Source: a virus. Taken from it: a stretch of DNA of 36,067 bases. The notes beneath the pieces were generated by a model that worked only from the letters and a program-made list of their open reading frames with translations, was not told the DNA's origin and made no database searches. The stretch is taken from IMG/VR virus record IMGVR_UViG_3300042484_000132, positions 1 to 36,067 of that record. One strand, given 5' to 3'. Both the position numbers and the translations under genes were made by a program. Shown here one piece after another: positions 8,892 through 15,663 of this stretch. Position 1 is the stretch's first letter; each line of letters opens with the position of its first letter.

Positions 8892-9806
8892 ATGCCAAGG
8901 CCCAATGGAGGAGTAGTAGGACCACAAAAATCCGGATTTTCAACCGCACCCACTGGTATAGTGACCTTGACAGATTTGCAGTTAACTAAGGTACAAAGTT
9001 ACTTGATTAGTATACTTCTTATTGGAGCAGGTGGAGGTGGTGGTGGCGATGACGGCGGATCCAATGGAGGTGGCGCAGGCGGCGGGGCTTCTGTAATTGG
9101 AGATTATACTGTTACTGCTGGAACAATTTTAAGTGTATATGTTGGCGGTGGTGGCGGTGGTGGATCAAGCGATGGTGGCGGTGTACCAGGCGGTGCCGGC
9201 GGAACCAATGGTGGCGGACCTGGTGGTGCATCTGGTGGTACACCATCTTCAGGAGGCGGCGGTGGTGGTGGTGGGTGGAGTGGAATAATGCAAGGTGCTG
9301 CTTATCTAGCCGTTGCAGGTGGAGGTTCTGGCGGCGGTGGAGCAACCGAAGGCGTAGCCAACGACGTTAATGCAGTCGGTGGTGGTGTACAAAATAATGG
9401 TGCAAATGGAACAAGCACAACAGGCGCCACCGGTGATCAGTACGGTGGTGATGGTGGCGGTTTTGCAGGTGGTGGCGGCGGCTATTTTGGCGGAGCAAAA
9501 CAAAATACCAGCAACGGAGCAACAAGTGGCGGCGGTAATTATTCCGCAGGAGTGACTGGTGCAACAGTTGCTAACGGCAGTACCGCAAGTGGCACTACCG
9601 GCGGCGCAGCCCTGTCTCCAACATTTACTGGGTACTCGGGCACTTACGGAAAAGGTGGTAACCGTGTTACAGCTGGAACAGGCGGTATAGTTTTAATTAG
9701 GTACGAAGGATCAGTTCAACGAGGATCTGGTGGCACTTATAGCACAGCCGGGGGATTAAGTTATCATACATACACTACTCCGGGAAGTTTTACGTTTACT
9801 GGATAG
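8892..9806 (+). CDS. Glycine-rich adhesin-like tail-fibre tip protein
   Basis: A 304-residue protein lacking the MAFP anchor and stalk and consisting almost wholly of the glycine-rich tip domain. About residues 45-270 contain runs of Gly separated by short variable segments, then 'GTGGIVLIRYEGSVQRGSGG' and the tail 'YHTYTTPGSF'. This is the same architecture as the C-terminal domains at 4134, 10232 and 11933, here as a free-standing gene. T-even-type gp38 adhesins are separate proteins with polyglycine motifs that bind the fibre tip, so a detachable receptor-binding adhesin is a reasonable inference. The start codon follows the upstream stop by one base. No enzymatic motif is visible. Confidence 0.7.
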   Translation: MPRPNGGVVGPQKSGFSTAPTGIVTLTDLQLTKVQSYLISILLIGAGGGGGGDDGGSNGGGAGGGASVIGDYTVTAGTILSVYVGGGGGGGSSDGGGVPGGAGGTNGGGPGGASGGTPSSGGGGGGGGWSGIMQGAAYLAVAGGGSGGGGATEGVANDVNAVGGGVQNNGANGTSTTGATGDQYGGDGGGFAGGGGGYFGGAKQNTSNGATSGGGNYSAGVTGATVANGSTASGTTGGAALSPTFTGYSGTYGKGGNRVTAGTGGIVLIRYEGSVQRGSGGTYSTAGGLSYHTYTTPGSFTFTG

Positions 9807-9809
9807 ATT

Positions 9810-9817
9810 TTTAAATA
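9810..9817 (+). promoter_or_regulatory. Possible weak late promoter box (TTTAAATA)
   Basis: TTTAAATA precedes the gene at 9841 by 24 bases and an AGGAG ribosome-binding site follows at about 9828-9833. It keeps the TAAATA core but differs at positions 1-2 of the consensus. Confidence 0.4.
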
Positions 9818-9840
9818 TAGAAAGAATAGGAGATTGGTAA

Positions 9841-10209
9841 ATGGCACATTTTGCTGAATTAGGCGAAAACAATGTAGTACTAAGAGTTATTGTTGTCAAC
9901 AATGTTGATACTATGACTCCGCAAGGAGAAGAAAGAGAAGAAATTGGTGTAGCTTTTTGCAGAAATCTACTAGGTGGAACTTGGAAACAAACCAGTTACA
10001 ATGGCACGTTTCGTAAAAACTATGCTGGAATTGGCTTTACGTATGACAGTACACGTGATGCGTTTATACCGCCACGACCATATGCAAGTTGGACATTGAA
10101 CGAAGAAACTTGTCACTGGACAGCACCTGTTGCATATCCTGATGATGGGCAACAGTATACATGGAACGAAGATACCCAAGGTTGGGACTTAGTTGAATCG
10201 CCCCAATAA
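9841..10209 (+). CDS. Conserved marine-phage protein, possible fibre accessory/chaperone
   Basis: A 122-residue protein beginning 'MAHFAELGENNVVLRVIVVN' with an upstream AGGAG. Strings such as 'GVAFCRNLLGGTWKQTSYNG', 'RKNYAGIGFTYD' and 'PYPDDGQQYTWNEDT'-like Trp/Tyr-rich endings are typical of a small protein family I recognise from many marine phages next to tail-fibre genes. Its biochemical role is not established to my knowledge. It is soluble, with no signal peptide or membrane segment, and rich in aromatic residues. Position between two glycine-rich fibre genes suggests a fibre component or assembly factor. Confidence 0.65.
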   Translation: MAHFAELGENNVVLRVIVVNNVDTMTPQGEEREEIGVAFCRNLLGGTWKQTSYNGTFRKNYAGIGFTYDSTRDAFIPPRPYASWTLNEETCHWTAPVAYPDDGQQYTWNEDTQGWDLVESPQ

Positions 10210-10212
10210 ATA
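10205..10212 (+). promoter_or_regulatory. T4-type late promoter box (AATAAATA)
   Basis: AATAAATA overlaps the stop codon of the 9841 gene and lies 19 bases before the ATG at 10232. It differs from the late consensus only at the first base. AAGG at about 10222 serves as ribosome-binding site. Confidence 0.6.
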
Positions 10213-10231
10213 TAGGACTATAAGGTAAAAG

Positions 10232-11917
10232 ATGGGATTTCCTAATACGCCCAGTGATGGACAACCAGCAACAGTAAATGGTATTTTATATACCTATAGT
10301 AGTGCAAGAACTGCATGGGTTCGCACCTCAACCAATGATCGTGCGTTATTTACAGCGTCCAATATTGCACCTACTAGCCCAACACTGGGCGACAAGTGGT
10401 ATTACATTGCCACGGAAGTGGTATACGAATATATCAACGACGGTACAACTAATTATTGGGTTGATACATCCGGTGCTGTTTATAGCTCCAATGTAAATAC
10501 ATCAATGACATTGATTGGTGATACATTATTATCAGGAAATATTATACCTGTAGCAAATGTTGTATATAGTTTAGGTAATACAACTAATAGATTCAAAGAT
10601 CTATTCCTAAGTGGCAACACAATTGATCTTGGCGGTGCTACAATCAAAACTGATGCTACCAGTGGGGCAATTGCACTGATTCCACAGCCAACTGTAACGA
10701 ACCCAAATCCAACAGGTATTGTTGTTTCTGCTTCGGGAACTGTGAGCACTGTCACCACCACTGGTGGGGTATTAACTACAAATGCCATTAGTAATTCATC
10801 TAATACTGCAACTGCAACTAATACAACTACATTTGGGAATGTAACTGTATCTGCCAACATTGTTACAGCAAATGTTTATGCAGATAGATTCTTCTACTCC
10901 AATGGTGTAGCATTTAGCAGTTCAAATTTTGGAAATACCGAAGTCGCGGCATATCTATCAAGTAGTAACGCTGTTGTAGGTACCGGGGCAATAACAGTTC
11001 CGTCGGGAAATACAGCGCAAAGACCTAGTTCTCCCTCGGTAGGAATGGTTCGATTTAATTATACCTTGGGTAGATATGAGGCGTACCTACCTGCAGGTGG
11101 CTGGCAGAATCTTTTATCAGACAGTTACACAGTTGATTATCTTATCGTTGCTGGTGGTGGTGCAGGTGCAGGTGGCCAAGGCGGTGAAGGATCTGGCGGT
11201 GGTGGTGGTGCAGGTGGATTACTACAAGGAAATGTTACTGTATACCCGCAAACATCATATACGATTACTGTTGGTTCTGGAGGAACAGGAGTAGCCAACG
11301 ACGCAGGATCGGCCGGTACTGATTCAAGCGCACTTGGTTCAACATCAATTGGTGGCGGACGCGGATCGCAAGGTCATGCCGCAAGTAGCCAAACTGCATC
11401 AAATACCATGGGAGGTGGTTCTGGTGGAGGTAGTGGGTTTTTTGGATCTACTTTTGGAGCAGGAACTGCCGGACAAGGTAATGCCGGAGGAAATTCTGGT
11501 GGTGGCGCTGGTGCTGGTGGCGGCGGTGGTGCAGGTGCTGCTGGTACCGGTGGAACAAGTGGGACTGCTGGTGCTGGTGGAGTTGGGCTTGCTTGGTTAA
11601 ATGGTACATACTATGCTGGCGGTGGTGGTGGCGGATTACATCAGTCTAGTACAGGAGGAGGCGCAGGCGGTAATGGCGGAGGTGGCAACGGAGGAAACAA
11701 TTCCAGCGGTTCGGTGAATCCAGGAACCGTAAATAGCGGTGGAGGTGGCGGTGGCGGTGGAGAAAATCCAATATCTAGTTCAACCGGCGGGTCTGGTGGG
11801 TCAGGTATAGTTATTTTACGTTACATTGGATCGCAAAGAGGAACTGGCGGAAGTGTCTCATCATCCGGCGGTTATACATATCATACATTTACAGGGTCAG
11901 GTTCATTCTTGGCATAA
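10232..11917 (+). CDS. Modular tail fibre with anchor, linker and glycine-rich tip
   Basis: A 561-residue protein. Residues 1-32 form the shared anchor (MGFPNTPSDGQ...YTYSS...AW). About 42-88 form the 'P..GDKWYY....VYEYINDG' module, 103-242 the linker module shared with the genes at 4134 and 11933, and about 303-530 the glycine-rich domain ending in 'GGSGIVILRYIGSQRGTGG' and 'YTYHTFTGSGSF'. It follows a late promoter box. The architecture is almost the same as the next gene, so the pair are paralogues with different tips. Receptor binding by the glycine-rich tip is inferred from analogy to polyglycine adhesins. Such repeated genes could recombine, with consequences for host range. Confidence 0.78.
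   Translation: MGFPNTPSDGQPATVNGILYTYSSARTAWVRTSTNDRALFTASNIAPTSPTLGDKWYYIATEVVYEYINDGTTNYWVDTSGAVYSSNVNTSMTLIGDTLLSGNIIPVANVVYSLGNTTNRFKDLFLSGNTIDLGGATIKTDATSGAIALIPQPTVTNPNPTGIVVSASGTVSTVTTTGGVLTTNAISNSSNTATATNTTTFGNVTVSANIVTANVYADRFFYSNGVAFSSSNFGNTEVAAYLSSSNAVVGTGAITVPSGNTAQRPSSPSVGMVRFNYTLGRYEAYLPAGGWQNLLSDSYTVDYLIVAGGGAGAGGQGGEGSGGGGGAGGLLQGNVTVYPQTSYTITVGSGGTGVANDAGSAGTDSSALGSTSIGGGRGSQGHAASSQTASNTMGGGSGGGSGFFGSTFGAGTAGQGNAGGNSGGGAGAGGGGGAGAAGTGGTSGTAGAGGVGLAWLNGTYYAGGGGGGLHQSSTGGGAGGNGGGGNGGNNSSGSVNPGTVNSGGGGGGGGENPISSSTGGSGGSGIVILRYIGSQRGTGGSVSSSGGYTYHTFTGSGSFLA
10538..10957 (+). repeat. Fibre linker module, copy 2 of 3
   Basis: About 140 codons matching the copies at 6621-7023 and 12221-12640 in protein sequence (FKDLFLSG.TIDLGGATIKT ... 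DRFFYSNG.AFSSS). Many third-codon-position differences separate the copies. Confidence 0.85.
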
Positions 11918-11932
11918 GGATAAAAAAAATAA

Positions 11933-13609
11933 ATGGCATTCCCAGTCGCACCAATTAACGGTCAAGAAACCACTATAAATGGTATCATATACATTTTTAG
12001 TAGTAGCAATAACGCATGGACACGAAAGCCAAGACAATTATATATAGCAGGAGCGAATCCTCCAGCCAACCCAGCTGCTGGTGATCAGTGGTATGATACC
12101 AGTGACGATATTCTTTATCAATATACCAGTGATGGCACAACAGATTTTTGGTTAGATATTCGTTCAGGTATATTTGGTGGTAATGCAGGTAGCGTATTGG
12201 GCGATACAACTATTACTGGAAATTTGGTTCCCAGTGCAAATGTCACTTATAATTTAGGATCATCGGATTATAGATTCAAAGATCTATTCCTAAGTGGCAG
12301 CACAATCGACCTTGGTGGTGCCACAATTAAAACTGATGCCACTAGTGGAGCAATTGCACTGATACCTCAGCCAACAGTGGCAAACCCGAACCCAAAAGGC
12401 ATTGTGGTCTCTCCTGCCGGTACAGTGAGCACTGTTACTACTACCGGAGGCGAGTTAGCTGCCAATGCTATTAGCAACTCATCTAATACTGCAGTTACAA
12501 CAAACACAACCACGTTCGGGAATGTAACAGCAAACGGTAATGTAATCACGGCAAATGTATACGCAGATAGATTCTTCTATTCCAATGGAACTGCATTTAG
12601 TAGTTCAAGTTTTGGTAACACAGACGTCGCAGCATATTTAACTAGTACCAGCGGACTAGGCTCGGCCACTAGTGGTTTAGTATTACCAACTGGGACTACA
12701 GCACAAAGACCAGCAACAGCAGCAAACGGAACTATGCGATATAATAGTTCAACTAATCTAATAGAAGCATTTTTTGGAAATGTTTGGGTTAGTGTAGCAC
12801 AAGCCTCTTACATTGCTTCATACTTAGTTGTCGCCGGTGGCGGTGGCGGTGGTGTACAAGTTGGTGGTGGTGGTGGCGGTGGTGGTGTATTGTCTGGTAC
12901 TATAAGCGTTTTTTCTGGGCAAAGTTATTCTATTGTAGTCGGAGCAGGAGGCACCGGATCATTAAATAGTAATTCACCTGGTAGCAAAGGTGCAAATTCT
13001 ACTGTTGGTGGATCAACCATTATTGCACAAGGCGGTGGTGGTGGTGGATCATATGGTTCTAATAACGGAGCAACTACTGGCGGTTCTGGAGGTGGTGCAG
13101 GCGCAGGAACAGGTGGTACAACTACCGGCGCATCCGGTGTTGCTGGGCAAGGTTATGCGGGTGGTAATTCGGTACAAAATAGTTGGGCAGGTGGTGGAGG
13201 CGGTGGCGGCGGTGGTCCGGGGTCAAATGCTTCTCCCAATATTGGTGGTAATGGCGGTATAGGATTTATGTCAAATATTGCCGGTAGTGTTCAGTACTAC
13301 GGAGGTGGTGGCGGTGGGTGTAGTGATACAGCAGTATCAACTCTGGCATCTGGTGGTTTAGGTGGTGGCGGTGGTGGATGGAGTACAAACTTCCATCCAG
13401 GTGCGAATAACAACGGAACTGATAACACAGGTGGTGGTGGCGGAGGACAAAGAGACTATCCATCAAGCAATGGACCTGGTGGTAATGGAGGGTCTGGTAT
13501 TGTTATTATTTCTTATCCCGGGTTGCCAAGAACTAACAGCGGTATCGTAACACAAGGTAACGGATATACTATACATACGTTTACTGGTACAAGTACTTTT
13601 ATAGCATAA
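11933..13609 (+). CDS. Modular tail fibre with anchor, linker and glycine-rich tip (paralogue)
   Basis: A 558-residue protein, closely similar in plan to the gene at 10232. It has the anchor at 1-32 (MAFPVAPINGQETTINGIIY), a 'P..GDQWYD..DDILYQYTSDG' module at about 37-80, the linker module at 97-236 and a glycine-rich domain at about 296-525 ending 'GGSGIVIISYPG', then 'YTIHTFTGTSTF'. The start follows AAGGATAAAAAAAATAA. The glycine-rich part differs in loop sequence and spacing from the neighbours, which is what would be expected of alternative receptor-binding tips. The tip contains one Cys (in 'GGGGCSD'). No catalytic motifs were found. Confidence 0.78.
   Translation: MAFPVAPINGQETTINGIIYIFSSSNNAWTRKPRQLYIAGANPPANPAAGDQWYDTSDDILYQYTSDGTTDFWLDIRSGIFGGNAGSVLGDTTITGNLVPSANVTYNLGSSDYRFKDLFLSGSTIDLGGATIKTDATSGAIALIPQPTVANPNPKGIVVSPAGTVSTVTTTGGELAANAISNSSNTAVTTNTTTFGNVTANGNVITANVYADRFFYSNGTAFSSSSFGNTDVAAYLTSTSGLGSATSGLVLPTGTTAQRPATAANGTMRYNSSTNLIEAFFGNVWVSVAQASYIASYLVVAGGGGGGVQVGGGGGGGGVLSGTISVFSGQSYSIVVGAGGTGSLNSNSPGSKGANSTVGGSTIIAQGGGGGGSYGSNNGATTGGSGGGAGAGTGGTTTGASGVAGQGYAGGNSVQNSWAGGGGGGGGGPGSNASPNIGGNGGIGFMSNIAGSVQYYGGGGGGCSDTAVSTLASGGLGGGGGGWSTNFHPGANNNGTDNTGGGGGGQRDYPSSNGPGGNGGSGIVIISYPGLPRTNSGIVTQGNGYTIHTFTGTSTFIA
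12221..12640 (+). repeat. Fibre linker module, copy 3 of 3
   Basis: About 140 codons, the third copy of the linker module. It is closest to copy 2 at DNA level, for example around the shared RFKDLFLSG segment, yet carries scattered synonymous changes. Confidence 0.85.
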
Positions 13610-13620
13610 TAGGATAAAAA

Positions 13621-14475
13621 ATGGCATTTCCAACAAGCCCAACAAACGGGCAAACAACAACAGTAAACGGCATAACCTATGTTTACAATTCTACTAGAAA
13701 TGCTTGGAAGCGTCAGACTCTGGTTGACTTACAGTTAACAGGTAATGTAACTGCTAGTTATTTTTTAGGTACTAGTGCTTCACTGAGTGGTAATGTAACT
13801 GCTGGTTATTTTTTAGGTACTAGTGCTTCACTGAGTGGTAATGTAACTGCTGGTTATTTTTTAGGTACTAGTGCTTCACTGAGTGGTAATGTAACTGCTG
13901 GTTATTTTTTAGGCAATGGTGCGTTATTAACAGGGATAGTTAGTGGCGGTGGTGGTGGATACGGGAACACCGAAGTAACAGCAAATTTAACAACCGGATT
14001 CTACGGCAACATTATCCCTTCAGCAAACTTGACTTATAATATTGGATCAAATACAGCATGGTGGGGAACATTTTATGGTGTTTCTACTCAAGCCAAATAC
14101 GCTGACTTGGCAGAAAATTATGTGTCAGATGCCGCATACGAACCAGGCACAGTATTGATATTTGGGGGGCCTTGTGAAGTTACAACAACCACTGTCACAC
14201 ACGATACTGCTGTTGCTGGAGTAGTGTCAACAAATCCAGCATATCTAATGAACGCTACTACTGGCAATACCAGTGTGGCACTAACTGGAAGAGTTCCATG
14301 CCAAGTGCGAGGACCGGTTAGCAAAGGAACATTGTTGGTCACAAGCAATATGTTAGGTGTGGCTGAAGCCATAAATAGTAGTATGTACAAGCCAGGTTGT
14401 GTAATTGGAAAAAGTCTAGAAGCAATTGACGATAATTCTGTCAAGACTATAGAAATAGCTGTTGGGAGATTCTAA
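13621..14475 (+). CDS. Tail fibre with anchor, 16-residue tandem repeats and peptidase-G2-like end
   Basis: A 284-residue protein preceded by AGGATAAAAA. Residues 1-32 are the shared anchor (MAFPTSPTNGQTTTVNGITY). Residues about 41-104 are four tandem 16-residue units 'GNVTAGYFLGTSASLS', the last degenerate (GNGALLTG). A 'GGGGGYGNTEVTANL' hinge follows. From about residue 155 to the end is the same peptidase-G2-like domain as in the gene at 3229 ('STQAKYADLAENY...VAGVVSTNPAYLMN...PCQVRGPVSKGTLLV'). So it combines the anchor of the glycine-rich fibres with the C-terminal domain of the first fibre. Trimer folding assistance by that domain is inferred from family resemblance. Its stop overlaps the next start (TAATG). 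Confidence 0.78.
   Translation: MAFPTSPTNGQTTTVNGITYVYNSTRNAWKRQTLVDLQLTGNVTASYFLGTSASLSGNVTAGYFLGTSASLSGNVTAGYFLGTSASLSGNVTAGYFLGNGALLTGIVSGGGGGYGNTEVTANLTTGFYGNIIPSANLTYNIGSNTAWWGTFYGVSTQAKYADLAENYVSDAAYEPGTVLIFGGPCEVTTTTVTHDTAVAGVVSTNPAYLMNATTGNTSVALTGRVPCQVRGPVSKGTLLVTSNMLGVAEAINSSMYKPGCVIGKSLEAIDDNSVKTIEIAVGRF
13741..13920 (+). repeat. 48-bp in-frame tandem repeat in fibre gene
   Basis: Three 48-bp units at 13741, 13789 and 13837 are identical except for one base in the first (CTAGTT against CTGGTT). A fourth, degenerate unit starts at 13885. Each codes for 16 residues. Near identity at synonymous sites points to a recent expansion. Confidence 0.95.
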
Positions 14476-15248
14476 TGGAAATAATTAAAAAACTATATCG
14501 TAAAGATTTTGCTGGAGAGGATGTTTCTACAGTTGGTCTTTACATTGACGCACAATGGACTTATCAAAAAGAATTTGTTCCTCTTTCAGTTGAATATCAG
14601 CCAGTCTCTAATAAAGCAGTAGTAATTGGTAACGGAATCTCAAGACAGGATTTTAATCTTAGATTATGTTTGCCATGGAGAGAAACTACAGCATGGGGAG
14701 AACAGACTGAGTGGAAGCCAGCATTAAACGCAGTTAAAAAATTTAATACCTATGGATGTAATGCTCTTTATAGAGATCATAAAGTTGATTTTTTAATTGC
14801 AACAGGTGACGAGTTTATTAATGAAATCGCCAACAACGAATACTCTACAAATAATATTGTATATGCTTCAAAATCTAATTTAACAAAATATCCAGAAAAA
14901 TTTAAGTACATTCCGCAAGATCCAAATTGGAATGCTGGTGCTGTTGCTGCATACATGGCAGCATTTGATGGACATAAAAAAGTTTATATGCTAGGATTTG
15001 ATGGAATTGATAATCCTACAGATATCTATAATGTTTATGCTGGGACACCATCTTATCCTGCCAAAACGGATACTATACTAGAAGATTTTTGGATGCTAAG
15101 TTTAGCTAACGTCATGAAAACGTATTCAGACACAGAATTTATACGTGTAGCACCTTCAAGAAGTTTTAGAACACCAGAGGATTGGAAATATTTCTTAAAT
15201 TACAGAGTAATTAATTTTAGAGATTTTGTTCTTGAGGCTGATGTATAA
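14475..15248 (+). CDS. Conserved marine-myovirus protein, Rossmann-like, possible glycosyltransferase-related
   Basis: A 257-residue protein starting in a TAATG overlap with the fibre gene. It has a nucleotide-binding-like stretch 'KAVVIGNGISRQDF' (about 49-62), then 'YGCNALYRDHKVDFLIATGD' (about 94-114), 'NWNAGAVAAYMAAFDGHKKV' (about 156-175) and 'YMLGFDG'. The pattern 'GNG.S...', a 'YRD..VDF' strand and a late 'G.D' loop resembles Rossmann-type proteins such as the DUF115/MptE-like and sialyltransferase-like groups. That would suit a sugar- or fibre-modifying enzyme. The resemblance is from memory, and no decisive catalytic motif was identified. Co-transcription with fibre genes suggests a job in fibre modification or assembly. 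A UUCG-loop terminator overlaps its stop codon. Confidence 0.6.
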   Translation: MEIIKKLYRKDFAGEDVSTVGLYIDAQWTYQKEFVPLSVEYQPVSNKAVVIGNGISRQDFNLRLCLPWRETTAWGEQTEWKPALNAVKKFNTYGCNALYRDHKVDFLIATGDEFINEIANNEYSTNNIVYASKSNLTKYPEKFKYIPQDPNWNAGAVAAYMAAFDGHKKVYMLGFDGIDNPTDIYNVYAGTPSYPAKTDTILEDFWMLSLANVMKTYSDTEFIRVAPSRSFRTPEDWKYFLNYRVINFRDFVLEADV

Positions 15249-15663
15249 CAGTTTCGACTGTTTTAATTTTATCAATTATACTTTTAAAACTAAATGTTCG
15301 CCAGACACCAGGGTGTAAAGGTTTTGGGTGATCAGTCAATTGTGTCCAGGCATACCCTCTATGCTCGTCATTTAAAACAGGAACAAATTCAGCCTCAACA
15401 GTTATAAGATAAGTGTGATACTCAAAAGGCTTATTATCGGCTGTAAACTTTTCTAGTGGTATAATTTTTTCAAAAGCGATAGGACCAATTTCTTCTACGA
15501 TTTCTCTTTGCAGTGCCTGTGCGGGAGTTTCGTTAAGTTCAACACCGCCACCAACTAATCCCCACGAACCAGCATGACGCTTTTGATTACGTAGTAAAAA
15601 TAGATAACGCTTGGTTGATTTGCTATAGATTAATGCACCACAACCTATATTACGATTGACCAT
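15217..15663 (-). CDS. NUDIX hydrolase
   Basis: A 148-residue protein on the minus strand. The Nudix box is clear: G39, E45, then R53-E54-I-V-E57-E58-I-G60, matching Gx5Ex7REUxEExG, with Pro in place of the final hydrophobic residue. An N-terminal 'NIGCGALIYS' strand and 'GLVGGGVELNE' fit the family fold. Such enzymes hydrolyse nucleoside diphosphate-linked substrates using Mg2+ held by the glutamates; the substrate (for example oxidised dNTPs, NADH, ADP-ribose or RNA caps) cannot be told. The ATG overlaps the end of gp15 by 19 bases with GAGG upstream, so it is translated from the gp15 transcript. Its 3' end overlaps the convergent + strand gene by 32 bases. Confidence 0.9.
   Translation of the reverse strand: MVNRNIGCGALIYSKSTKRYLFLLRNQKRHAGSWGLVGGGVELNETPAQALQREIVEEIGPIAFEKIIPLEKFTADNKPFEYHTYLITVEAEFVPVLNDEHRGYAWTQLTDHPKPLHPGVWRTFSFKSIIDKIKTVETVIHQPQEQNL
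15247..15271 (+). terminator. UUCG-loop terminator at the convergent gene junction
   Basis: AACAGT-TTCG-ACTGTT forms a 6-bp stem with a UUCG tetraloop at 15247-15262 and is followed by TTAATTTTA. It overlaps the stop codon of the upstream + strand gene and lies inside the 3' end of the opposing NUDIX gene. No T-run follows on the minus strand, so it should act on + transcripts. Confidence 0.75.

Noticed and set aside
9112-9564. His-rich minus-strand reading frames
   Set aside because: Poly-His/Arg strings are what antisense glycine codons give; they lie within the glycine-rich adhesin.
13741-13920. CRISPR-like array
   Set aside because: The 48-bp units are directly adjacent without spacers, in frame and coding within a fibre gene.
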